From: a virus
IMG/VR virus record: IMGVR_UViG_3300035183_001484
Span: 1 to 29,316 of that record
Length of the DNA stretch: 29,316 nt
Reading direction: 5' to 3' (one strand)
Shown here: in pieces, positions 4,698 through 11,984 of the stretch
Numbering within the stretch: position 1 is the stretch's first letter
Layout of the letters: every line of letters starts with the position of its first letter
The notes under the pieces: generated by a model
The model's database searches: none
What the model saw: the letters and a program-made list of their open reading frames with translations, nothing else
Told to the model about the DNA's origin: nothing
Made by a program: the position numbers and the translations under genes

Positions 4698-6035
4698 ATG
4701 GAGAAAATAAATTTTTTTAAATTAGCAAACTTTACTCCTAAACAGAAACTATTCTTGGAATTCACAAAAAACTATCGCTATACCTTATATGCTGGAGTTT
4801 TGGGTTCTGGCAAGTCATACAGCTTGAGATGGATAATTCTTTATTGGCTTTTATATTGGGGAGCAAAAGGATATAAAGGGGTGCAGGCAGGTTTATTCTG
4901 TAGAACCTATCCAGAATTAAACGACAGGCATCTCAAAAGAATTAAAACAGAATTCCCCGAATGGTTTGGAACTTATTATGAGCAGAAAAGTGAATTCCAT
5001 CTATCACAAGATTATGGTGGAGGAATTTTAATGTTTAGAAACCTTGATGAACCAGAAAAGTATTTCTCATCTGAATGGGCTATTGTCGGAGTAGATGAAA
5101 TCACGCAAATACCAAAAGAGACATTTGACATTTTGCTTCAGAGAAACAGGTGGCCAGACTTGGAAAATCCAAAATTCTTGGCAGTATCAAATCCATTGGG
5201 GGAATTTGCTAATTGGGTAAGAGAATTCTTTGTGGAAAAGACATCAAAGGACGAAAGATGTAAAGAAGCAGGATATTTAAAAGCAGAAATAGGGGACAAT
5301 CCATATTTGCCAGAAAACTATTACGAGGAATTATCAAAGGGAATGGACGAACCAATGAAAAAGGCTTTGCTTCAAGGTAATTGGTATTCTTTAGAGGGAA
5401 TTATAGACGAAAAAGGATATTTGCCATTATTAACATCATCGCAACTTCAAAACTCAATTATAGATGTTGACATTCAAAATTTTCATAAACCAGTTATAGG
5501 AATAGACCCAGCAGCAGGAGGAGATGAAACGGCAATAGTTTTAAGAGATAATTTTGTAGCAAAAATTCTTTTCAATAAAAGACTTACAGACACAATGCAG
5601 ATATTGCCACTCTTGAGCGATTATATTGTAAAATATCAGCCATCGGCAATTGTCGTAGATATCACAGGAATAGGCAAAGGAATTTATGACAGATTAAATG
5701 AAATAGGTTTATATCAAGAACTTCACGGCATACAATTCGGACAAAAATCAAATTATCCCGAAAGATTTTTCAATAAAAAGGCTGAATTATATTGGAAAAT
5801 GAGGGAATGGATACTAACAAGCGGAAAACTCTTGAAAGACGATGCTTGGAATGAGATTTTAACTTTACGATATAAGGAACATTCGGACAGGGTGATAAAA
5901 TTTCAATCAAAGGAAGATTTATTTAAAAAGGGTATAAAATCTCCAAATGTGGCTGATGCTTTGGCTTTGACATTTTCTGTTGACTTATCCACAATGATAG
6001 AACTTGACAAAATGCGGGAATTTATGATAGAATAA
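4698..6035 (+). CDS. terL: Terminase large subunit
   Basis: 445 aa, typical length. It is the ATP-driven motor and nuclease that packages DNA into the prohead through the portal. N-terminal ATPase: Walker A GVLGSGKS (33-40), Walker B AIVGVDE with D133/E134, and a coupling-type motif LAVSNP (161-166). C-terminal RNase H-fold nuclease: D270 in VIGIDPA, D321 in VVDITGIG and D420 in SPNVADALAL, the expected acidic triad. No SD precedes the ATG. It is the first gene after the structured non-coding region and is followed closely by a KH-domain gene. The packaging strategy (headful or other) cannot be read from sequence alone. Confidence 0.95.
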   Translation: MEKINFFKLANFTPKQKLFLEFTKNYRYTLYAGVLGSGKSYSLRWIILYWLLYWGAKGYKGVQAGLFCRTYPELNDRHLKRIKTEFPEWFGTYYEQKSEFHLSQDYGGGILMFRNLDEPEKYFSSEWAIVGVDEITQIPKETFDILLQRNRWPDLENPKFLAVSNPLGEFANWVREFFVEKTSKDERCKEAGYLKAEIGDNPYLPENYYEELSKGMDEPMKKALLQGNWYSLEGIIDEKGYLPLLTSSQLQNSIIDVDIQNFHKPVIGIDPAAGGDETAIVLRDNFVAKILFNKRLTDTMQILPLLSDYIVKYQPSAIVVDITGIGKGIYDRLNEIGLYQELHGIQFGQKSNYPERFFNKKAELYWKMREWILTSGKLLKDDAWNEILTLRYKEHSDRVIKFQSKEDLFKKGIKSPNVADALALTFSVDLSTMIELDKMREFMIE

Positions 6036-6050
6036 GGCTGAAAACCATTT

Positions 6051-6350
6051 ATGGAGAGTGAGAAACTTGATTTAATAAAAAATGAAATCTTGCAACTTCT
6101 GAAACAGATTTACAAAGAGGAACTCATACTAAAAGAAGCCAAGATTGATTTAAGGGGTATAAATCTGATTTTTGATTGTCAGACAAAAGAAGCAAAGGCA
6201 AAGATATTAGGTAAACAGGGAAAACATATTAAATTGGTGAGGAGAATTGTTAAACTTTTTGGTTTTATGAACTACAAAGCGAATATTAACATTTTCCTTG
6301 TTCCAGATGTTGAAAGACTTCAGCAATCTGCTGGTGGCAAAAATAAATAA
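6051..6350 (+). CDS. KH-domain RNA-binding protein
   Basis: 99 aa. Residues about 32-85 form a KH-like fold with the loop signature ILGKQGKHIKLVRRIVKLFG; GKQG at 54-57 is the GxxG loop that contacts single-stranded nucleic acid, and its flanks resemble bacterial KhpA and NusA-type KH domains. An N-terminal helix (1-30) precedes it. The gene begins 16 nt after terL; a TTGACA-18-TAGAAT pair at 6004-6033 could be a weak local promoter. A phage-encoded KH protein between terminase and portal is unusual. RNA binding is a family-based expectation; the partner RNA is unknown, and the structured RNA just upstream of terL is one candidate. Confidence 0.7.
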   Translation: MESEKLDLIKNEILQLLKQIYKEELILKEAKIDLRGINLIFDCQTKEAKAKILGKQGKHIKLVRRIVKLFGFMNYKANINIFLVPDVERLQQSAGGKNK

Positions 6351-6720
6351 AAAAGATTTGCTTTTAAACAGACCAGAAGCACTAAAAGAATTTGAGGCAG
6401 ATGGGAAAAGGTTTTATGTTCTAAAAGAGGAATGGTTCTACGATTTTAAAAGAATTTTGGCACAAAGAATTTTACAGCAGGCATACGAACAAAAATACTA
6501 CATCTATTCGGAAATTGTTTATAGAGAAACCGCAGATGGTTTATACGCAGTGGCATTGGTTCACCCAAGATGGATTGGCAAATTGAAATGGTTATTAGGG
6601 CTTCCAAACATTACTCCAGAAGAATTTAAACAAAGAGCCATTCAAAAAATAAGAGAATACGAATTCAAACCAATCTATGTCGAAGAATTTAAAGAACTAA
6701 ACAATGGAAAACAAACTTGA
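6307..6720 (+). CDS. Hypothetical protein between KH gene and portal
   Basis: 137 aa from the ATG at 6307, overlapping the KH gene by 44 nt; a TTG at 6298 would add three residues, and there is no ATG soon after the overlap. Mixed alpha/beta, aromatic-rich (FYVLKEEWFYDFKRILAQRI, and HPRWIGKLKWLLGLP). No catalytic motif, Cys cluster or membrane segment. Its end overlaps the portal start by 17 nt, indicating coupling within the packaging cluster. Function unknown; a head or packaging accessory role is inferred from position only. Confidence 0.65.
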   Translation: MLKDFSNLLVAKINKKDLLLNRPEALKEFEADGKRFYVLKEEWFYDFKRILAQRILQQAYEQKYYIYSEIVYRETADGLYAVALVHPRWIGKLKWLLGLPNITPEEFKQRAIQKIREYEFKPIYVEEFKELNNGKQT

Positions 6721-8644
6721 ACTTTCTTTAAAGGACTTGACAGAATGGAAAGATAAAGAAATTTTGGAAGACATAACAGAAAAATTCAATGACAGCCAGC
6801 AGGAGTTAAGAACAAAAAAGACCTATTGGACTGAATATATAAAACTTTACCTCAATCAGGAAAGAAAAAAGATTGGTGATTTATTAGTTGGTTCTAATCT
6901 TTTATTTACGCAGTTCCACGAAATTTATTCTTCAATTGATAACGATGAAATGAGGGTTGAATTTAAGGCAAGAATGCCAAAAGACGAGGAAAAGGTTGTT
7001 TATACAAACGCAGTTGCCAAGTTTGATTTTGATGAAATGAATATGTTATCAATACAAAGGGAACTCAATTGGAATACGATATTCTTCGGAACAGGACTTT
7101 TAGATGTTTCACAATACGATACAAAAAGAAAAGTTGTTTTGCCATCGGTCCAATCTCCATTTACTTTTTTCATTGACAAATACGCAGATACGATTGATGA
7201 TGCAAGATATGCGGGAAGGTATATTTACAAGACTTATTACGAGCTTATAAATGATAGCAGACTTGACCCCGTAATGGTTAAAAAGATTGTTGGAGCAAGT
7301 TATCCTTCCTCAATGGAAAAGACCGTATTAGAAAGAAAAGCAAAAAATATCCTTCTTGAAGGACTTTACACACAAGAACCAATCCATTCACAATCCTATT
7401 TGGAACTCCTTGAATGGTATATGTATGCTAACGGGAAATTATGGGTTATATGGACTGACAATAAAATTTCAACCATTTTAGGCTTTCAAAAAGTTGGTTA
7501 TAAAGACAAGGGAAATGGAGAAAGCAAAATTCCTTTCGTAGTTTATTATTATCAAAAAACCCCATTCGGCTTTTGGGGTATTGGACTTCCTGATATTTTA
7601 GAAAATTCCCACAGGATTTTGGTTTATCTTTCAAACTTAATGCTTCAAGGGGTAAGAATAGACGCAACACCACAATTCCTAATCAATCTCCAAGCAGTTC
7701 TAAATCCGAAAGACCTAATGACAAGAGAAATAAATAAGATTGTTTTCACAAAAGTTCCTCCTCAAGGGCAAATAGCACCATTTCCCAAAACACAGGCAGT
7801 TTCTAATGATGTTTTGGCATATTATCAAACAATTGTCAATGAAGCATTAGGAGCATCAGGAAGCCAAAGAATTTTAAGAGGTTCATTGGCATCAGTTAAA
7901 AAGACAGCCACAGAAATAGCAATGGCAAAAGCAAAACAGGATATGCTGATGTCAAGTATAATGAGAAACATCGTGTCAGGAGAAAAAGATTTTTGGTATA
8001 GATGGCTTAAAAGACATCAAAGATTTATGAAGGAAAATGATTACAAACTTGTGGAAATGATTGGTTCTTACGGGGCAAGCAAATTTGTGGAAGTTATTAA
8101 AAGACAATTTATTCCAGAAGTTGACCCATCAATTGAAGTAGTTTCATCTTTAGTAGCAGAACCTCAAAAAGTTGTCAGAAGAAGGGATTTGGCAGAAACA
8201 ATACCAATTTTGGCACAATCAGGCGGAAATGTAAAATATGCGGTTAGAAATCTTTTAAGAGATATGGACTTTACACCAGAACAAATTGACTTATTATTAC
8301 CACCATCACCACACCAATTAAAGGCAAGACAGGAAAATGAATATCTAAAAGAAGGAGTTTGGATAGATATTGACGAGAACGATAACGATATAGAACACCT
8401 TGAGGAACATTACAAAGTTACCGAGAATGATGTTGTAAAATTACACATAGAGGCACACTTAATGAACTTTATGAGAAAACAACAACAGCAAGCAGGAGTA
8501 AACCCATTACAACAATCATTACAACAGCCAGAAATGCAACAGCCAGAAGAAGCTCAAAAAGAATTAACACAAGAAGTTCCACAAGAAGCAACTCAATCAA
8601 TGGTCGGACAATTAATGCCACAAACAACAAGTGAAGTAAAATGA
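6704..8644 (+). CDS. Portal protein (P22-like podovirus type)
   Basis: 646 aa, in the size range of P22-type portals. The dodecameric portal forms the head vertex for DNA entry and the docking site for TerL and the adaptor. The N-terminus is helical with a long stretch typical of the clip/wing region (EMNMLSIQRELNWNTIFFGT, PSVQSPFTFFIDKYADTIDD), and a central block (GASGSQRILRGSLASVKKTATEIAMAKA) resembles the conserved core of these portals. The C-terminus (about 595-646) is a Gln-rich tail with repeated QQP/QPE units, possibly a flexible barrel extension. Its position after TerL and before scaffold and capsid fits. Its stop overlaps the next start (ATGA). Confidence 0.8.
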   Translation: MENKLELSLKDLTEWKDKEILEDITEKFNDSQQELRTKKTYWTEYIKLYLNQERKKIGDLLVGSNLLFTQFHEIYSSIDNDEMRVEFKARMPKDEEKVVYTNAVAKFDFDEMNMLSIQRELNWNTIFFGTGLLDVSQYDTKRKVVLPSVQSPFTFFIDKYADTIDDARYAGRYIYKTYYELINDSRLDPVMVKKIVGASYPSSMEKTVLERKAKNILLEGLYTQEPIHSQSYLELLEWYMYANGKLWVIWTDNKISTILGFQKVGYKDKGNGESKIPFVVYYYQKTPFGFWGIGLPDILENSHRILVYLSNLMLQGVRIDATPQFLINLQAVLNPKDLMTREINKIVFTKVPPQGQIAPFPKTQAVSNDVLAYYQTIVNEALGASGSQRILRGSLASVKKTATEIAMAKAKQDMLMSSIMRNIVSGEKDFWYRWLKRHQRFMKENDYKLVEMIGSYGASKFVEVIKRQFIPEVDPSIEVVSSLVAEPQKVVRRRDLAETIPILAQSGGNVKYAVRNLLRDMDFTPEQIDLLLPPSPHQLKARQENEYLKEGVWIDIDENDNDIEHLEEHYKVTENDVVKLHIEAHLMNFMRKQQQQAGVNPLQQSLQQPEMQQPEEAQKELTQEVPQEATQSMVGQLMPQTTSEVK

Positions 8645-8772
8645 GCAAGAAATTAAGAGTTCCGCCAAAAACAAAAAGTAGGGGAAAGAAGTTATTGTCG
8701 CAAGAAGGAGGATTTGCTTCAAAGGTGAGACCATTGAGAAAAAAAAGACAAAAACATAGAAAGAGAAATTGA
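8641..8772 (+). CDS. 43-aa highly basic protein
   Basis: Micro-ORF starting in the portal's stop (ATGA overlap): MSKKLRVPPKTKSRGKKLLS, then SKVRPLRKKRQKHRKRN. Nearly half of the residues are Lys, Arg or His with hardly any acidic ones, so it should bind DNA or RNA or be disordered in solution. The 4-nt overlap with the portal supports translation. It is followed after 46 nt by another small basic gene. Function unknown; a DNA-condensing or head-associated role is a guess. Confidence 0.55.
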   Translation: MSKKLRVPPKTKSRGKKLLSQEGGFASKVRPLRKKRQKHRKRN

Positions 8773-8818
8773 AAATTTATTAACGCAATCTTGGTCGTAA
8801 TTTAAACAAAATAAATCA

Positions 8819-9007
8819 ATGCCATTAAGTAAAAAAGGCAAAGAATTACTCAAAAAGTTTCAGGAACAATACGGAAAAGAGGAAGGAAAGAAATTTTTCT
8901 ATGCTTCAGTTGTTAAGGGGAATATCCCGCATAAAGAAGTCGCAAAAGGAAAGGGCAGTGGAAAATTAGAAAAAGCAATACGCACACACAAAAAACGAAA
9001 AAAATAA
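8819..9007 (+). CDS. Small basic phage protein (KKFFYAS type)
   Basis: 62 aa with an N-terminal helix LLKKFQEQYGKEEGKKFFYA, then SVVKGNIPHKEV and a Lys-rich tail. The pattern of an EQYG...GKKFFYAS-type segment resembles a family of very small phage proteins often found near portal genes; I know no proven function for it. The stop overlaps the start of the MerR-like gene (TAATG), indicating coupling. Confidence 0.6.
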   Translation: MPLSKKGKELLKKFQEQYGKEEGKKFFYASVVKGNIPHKEVAKGKGSGKLEKAIRTHKKRKK

Positions 9008-9186
9008 TGGAAGGACAAAAATTGATTAAAATTAAACAAGCATCCGAAATGTTGGGAGTTTCAGAAAACACTTTAAGAAGTTGGGCAAAAAGAGGAGTTT
9101 TAAGAGCGTTTCAAATACGGAAGGGCTTACATAGAAGATTTAGGGCAGAAGATATTGAAAAATTAAAAAGAGAATTCGGTATCTAA
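9007..9186 (+). CDS. MerR/excisionase-like DNA-binding protein
   Basis: 59 aa. Residues about 6-55 form a winged-helix HTH of the MerR/BldC/excisionase type: IKIKQASEMLGVSENTLRSW is the HTH, KRGVLRAFQIRKGLHRRF the wing and RAEDIEKLKREFG the C-terminal helix. Start chosen at the TAATG overlap with the preceding gene. Such proteins bind DNA as transcription factors or as recombination directionality factors. No integrase or regulator partner lies in this window, and its position inside the head-gene cluster is odd, so a late-gene regulator is the more economical reading. Confidence 0.75.
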   Translation: MEGQKLIKIKQASEMLGVSENTLRSWAKRGVLRAFQIRKGLHRRFRAEDIEKLKREFGI

Positions 9187-9209
9187 TTTTAAATTGAGAT
9201 ATTTAAATA

Positions 9210-9524
9210 ATGGAAGAAAAAGTTTTACTTGAAGAATACTTTGGAAAGCAGTTAAGGGAATATCTTGCTGAAAATTCAGAAAAAGCACAAGAACTTTATT
9301 TGAGATTGAAATCATTGTCAGTATCAGAAGAATGGAGGGTTTTTCAGAAAATCATTGAGGACACAAGGGAAAGGGTTATTCAAAATTTTGAGAATTCGCC
9401 AACGCAATTGGAAACATTGATTGCCTATAAAGAAAGCCTATCAGCCCTTGATTTTTTAAAGAATTTACCCGAAAATCTTATCAAAGTTATTGAGTTAGAA
9501 TTTACAAACTTGACAAGGTCGTAA
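9210..9524 (+). CDS. Hypothetical helical protein
   Basis: 104 aa, predicted to be almost wholly helical (LLEEYFGKQLREYLAENSEK, LKNLPENLIKVIELEFTN). It lies after the MerR-like gene with a 23-nt gap, and its end overlaps the -35 box of the promoter at 9510-9538. Length, helicity and position before the scaffold gene are compatible with a head-assembly or chaperone role, but no family is recognised. Confidence 0.6.
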   Translation: MEEKVLLEEYFGKQLREYLAENSEKAQELYLRLKSLSVSEEWRVFQKIIEDTRERVIQNFENSPTQLETLIAYKESLSALDFLKNLPENLIKVIELEFTNLTRS

Positions 9525-9538
9525 TTAAGTTGTATAAT
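9510..9538 (+). promoter_or_regulatory. Perfect consensus promoter for the capsid region
   Basis: TTGACA (9510-9515), 17 bp, TATAAT (9533-9538). Predicted start is at about 9545, two or three bases before the ATG at 9548, so the first mRNA would be nearly leaderless. It stands ahead of the Cys-rich, scaffold and capsid genes and may supply their high expression. Confidence 0.85.
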
Positions 9539-9547
9539 ATGGGGAAA

Positions 9548-9904
9548 ATGGCAAAGAAAAAAGAGGAAACAATTAAACAAGAAACATCAGAAACATCAGG
9601 CACACAAGAAATAAAGATGATTGTTGATCCTGACATTAGGGTTGTTTATCCCAATATCAGGGGTGGAATTTGCGAATTCTGTGGAGTTCCCGCAAAGGAA
9701 TGCAAGCATTATAAAGATGTTTTCTACAACAATCAGTTTCATTGTCTTTGCGGAGGAAACAGGTCTCAATCCACTTTCAACCAGTCAATCTACAAGTATG
9801 TTGAGGAATGGAAGGCTTGGATATGTAATTCAGAGGGTTGCAGGAAACAGGTTGAATTGAGAGGTGGATATACAAAGCCAGAAATTTTACAATTTTATGT
9901 TTAA
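9548..9904 (+). CDS. Cys-rich putative metal-binding protein
   Basis: 118 aa from the ATG at 9548 (an upstream in-frame ATG at 9539 is too close to the promoter). The N-terminus is charged and Thr/Ser-rich. From residue 42 it has many possible metal ligands: CEFC (42-45), C52, H54, CLC (66-68), and CNSEGC (93-98), suggesting two zinc sites. The core resembles zinc-finger proteins seen beside phage scaffold genes, but I cannot name a family. A virion assembly or regulatory role is inferred from its place at the head of the capsid transcript. Confidence 0.65.
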   Translation: MAKKKEETIKQETSETSGTQEIKMIVDPDIRVVYPNIRGGICEFCGVPAKECKHYKDVFYNNQFHCLCGGNRSQSTFNQSIYKYVEEWKAWICNSEGCRKQVELRGGYTKPEILQFYV

Positions 9905-9923
9905 TAGTCGTTAATTACTTTCC

Positions 9924-9949
9924 TTTCCTGTCTGCTCCCGGGCAGGAGA
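9924..9949 (+). promoter_or_regulatory. GC hairpin containing a Shine-Dalgarno
   Basis: TCCTGTC (9926-9932) pairs with GGCAGGA (9941-9947) with an 8-nt loop; the stem can be extended by about two pairs. The right arm contains AGGAG (9944-9948), 11 nt ahead of the ATG at 9960. Folding would hide this ribosome site, one of the few in the window, so it may tune scaffold translation or act as an mRNA-stability stem. Confidence 0.45.
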
Positions 9950-9959
9950 GCGTAAAACA

Positions 9960-10445
9960 ATGGGCGAAGAACAAATAAAATCAGAAGAATTGGTCCAAGA
10001 GGAACAGGTTCAGGAAGAACCAAAACAAACAGAGGAAGGTCCTGCTGTCAAGATTTTGAGGCAGAAATTAGAGCAGGAAATCAAAACAAAAAAACAATTA
10101 GAAGAAGAACTTGCAAAAGCAAGGGAACTTCTAAATGTTTCCGATATTGGAAGTCTGATGAGCAAGGTTGAAAGATTGGAACTTGAAAACATTGTCACTA
10201 AAAAGTATCCAGAACTATCAGACGAAATTGAGAATATTTCTCAATTTAGAAGAACAGGTGAAACAATTGAGGATACGATTTTGAGATATATCGGTAAAAA
10301 GACAATTGAAAACAAACCATCTCAAACAGGATTTTCTTTGGGTTCGAATAAATTAACTTCTGCTCCATCAGAACCCAAAGGAGAGGCTATGACTAAAGAA
10401 CAAGCAGAACAGGTATTTAAAAAACTTTACTATCAAGAGGAATAG
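9960..10445 (+). CDS. Scaffold-like protein
   Basis: 161 aa, very acidic N-terminus rich in Glu and Gln (EELVQEEQVQEEPKQTEEG), then a long coiled coil (about 25-85, KILRQKLEQEIKTKKQLEEE), and a short Ser/Pro linker leading to a C-terminal helix (TKEQAEQVFKKLYYQEE). This arrangement and the place directly before the capsid gene are typical of scaffolding proteins, which shape the prohead and leave or are removed before packaging. No protease motif is seen. Assignment rests on composition and synteny. Confidence 0.65.
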   Translation: MGEEQIKSEELVQEEQVQEEPKQTEEGPAVKILRQKLEQEIKTKKQLEEELAKARELLNVSDIGSLMSKVERLELENIVTKKYPELSDEIENISQFRRTGETIEDTILRYIGKKTIENKPSQTGFSLGSNKLTSAPSEPKGEAMTKEQAEQVFKKLYYQEE

Positions 10446-10494
10446 TTCAGATTGGTGATACAGGTTATCGGGTTGCTGATGGTAATGTCGCAAA

Positions 10495-11436
10495 ATGGCT
10501 ACTACAACTACTTCTAATCTTGAGGCATCCCAAAAAGCCTTGGGAATTTACTATGACAAAGTTGTTATAGAATCCCTTCAGCCAAACCTCTATTTTGAGC
10601 AATTTGGAACTGTAGAGGGAGTTCCACAAGGCAATTACACCTCAAGATTTTTCACATTTAACCAAATCGCAACTTCTTCTGTATCTACTCTTACAGAAGG
10701 AACGCCACCAACTGGTATTGCAGTTTCTGTCAATGCCGTTGATACAACCCCAACTCAATACGGGGTTAATGTTGAATTAACAGATTTAGTCGCTTTAACT
10801 GCTGTTTTTGATTTAGTCAATACAACTCTTAACGAAGTTGGAAAGGCAATGGCAAGAAAGATTGACCAAGTTATCCAAACAGTTGTTAATGCTGGTTCTA
10901 ATGTTATTTACGCAGGAGGTAAGGCATCAAGAGCTGCTTTAGCTGCTGGAGATTTATTTGACGCTGGCTTAATAAGGCAAGCTGCTGGTAAATTAAGAAA
11001 AAATTCCGCTCCTGAATTTACACAAAGAGGAGGCGGATTTGCCGCTATTACAACTCCAGATGTAGTTTATGATTTAAAATCTAATACTTCTGTAGGTCAA
11101 TGGATTGATATGCATAAGTATGCTATGCCTGAAAATATCTTTAATGGTGAAGTTGGTTCAATTGATAATGTTAGGATTGTTCAATCTCCTAATGTATCAA
11201 CATTCTCTTCAACAGTAACAGTTCATCCTACAACTTTTATTGCTGCTGATGCTTACAGAATTTCTTATTGGTTGGCTTCAAAAGTAAATACCTATGTTCT
11301 TCCTCCTGAAAGCAATCTTTCTGTTTCCAACCCATTAGGGCAGAAGGGTTCAGTTGGTGCTAAAACCAATATGGGGGTAGCAAGAACACAGGAAGAAAGA
11401 CTTGTTAGGGTAGAAAGTGCGGCAACCAATCTATAA
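10495..11436 (+). CDS. Major capsid protein, N4-gp56 family
   Basis: 313 aa. It resembles the HK97-fold N4-gp56 capsid family: an N-terminal arm with the ALGIYYDKVVIESLQPNLYF segment, an LTEGTPPTG loop followed by a QYGVNVELTDL strand, and a central helix region (LNEVGKAMARKIDQVIQTVV) matching the spine helix, then an A-domain with TTPDVVYDL. It lacks a long cleavable delta domain, in line with the separate scaffold gene. No SD precedes the start. A strong promoter lies 1 kb upstream and a terminator-like hairpin follows directly. Confidence 0.8.
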   Translation: MATTTTSNLEASQKALGIYYDKVVIESLQPNLYFEQFGTVEGVPQGNYTSRFFTFNQIATSSVSTLTEGTPPTGIAVSVNAVDTTPTQYGVNVELTDLVALTAVFDLVNTTLNEVGKAMARKIDQVIQTVVNAGSNVIYAGGKASRAALAAGDLFDAGLIRQAAGKLRKNSAPEFTQRGGGFAAITTPDVVYDLKSNTSVGQWIDMHKYAMPENIFNGEVGSIDNVRIVQSPNVSTFSSTVTVHPTTFIAADAYRISYWLASKVNTYVLPPESNLSVSNPLGQKGSVGAKTNMGVARTQEERLVRVESAATNL

Positions 11437-11442
11437 TCTTGT

Positions 11443-11472
11443 GGGGGCTGGTAATTAGCCAGTCCCCTTTTA
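11443..11472 (+). terminator. Terminator-like hairpin after the capsid gene
   Basis: GGGGCTGG (11444-11451) pairs with CCAGTCCCC (11459-11467; one bulged T), loop TAATTAG, followed by TTTTA. It fits an intrinsic terminator or a stabilising 3' end for capsid mRNA. Confidence 0.65.
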
Positions 11473-11500
11473 TGGTCATAATTAACTCTTTTTATCTAAA

Positions 11501-11926
11501 ATGGCTTTAAGAAGACCACTCAAAACGCAAAATTTAGTCCCATCTGCAGCAAGAAATGCGAGTGGAGATAGTGGAGCAATTGTTATCAATGATATGGATA
11601 TGTCAAATGTTTTAATAAAATTGAGTGTTTCTGCTGCTTCTGGAACTTCTCCAACTTTAGATGTTTATTTCCAGCAATCTTTAGATGGTGGTTCTAACTT
11701 TGTGGATATTGCTCATTTCCCGCAAGTTACAGGAACATTGACAAATCCTCACTATCTTAACCTCTCTGTAGGAGCTGATAATTCTATAAAATCAGGAGTT
11801 GGCGATGGAACAATTGCTGCTAACTCTCTTGGGACTTCTCTTGTTTCTAATGTTTGGAGAGTTAAATGGGTAATAGGAGGAACTTCTCCTTCCTTCACTT
11901 TTGCTGTTGATGCTTATTATGCTTAA
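11501..11926 (+). CDS. Putative capsid decoration protein
   Basis: 141 aa, small and beta-rich, Ser/Thr/Gly-rich with no charged core. The segment LDVYFQQSLDGGSNFVDIAHF is reminiscent of small phage head proteins encoded next to capsid genes. Position between capsid and adaptor, and flanking hairpins on both sides that could isolate its mRNA, suggest an abundant virion protein that stabilises the shell. The specific role is inferred. Confidence 0.55.
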   Translation: MALRRPLKTQNLVPSAARNASGDSGAIVINDMDMSNVLIKLSVSAASGTSPTLDVYFQQSLDGGSNFVDIAHFPQVTGTLTNPHYLNLSVGADNSIKSGVGDGTIAANSLGTSLVSNVWRVKWVIGGTSPSFTFAVDAYYA

Positions 11927-11933
11927 TCCTTTG

Positions 11934-11964
11934 GGATAAGATGGGGTTGCCCCCTGTCTTATCC
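11934..11964 (+). other. Long hairpin after the decoration gene
   Basis: GGATAAGA (11934-11941) pairs perfectly with TCTTATCC (11957-11964), enclosing GGGG-TTG-CCC(C). It lacks a T-run, so it is better viewed as an mRNA-stabilising or processing stem than as a terminator. Confidence 0.55.
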
Positions 11965-11984
11965 ACACATTAAAACTTATCAAT

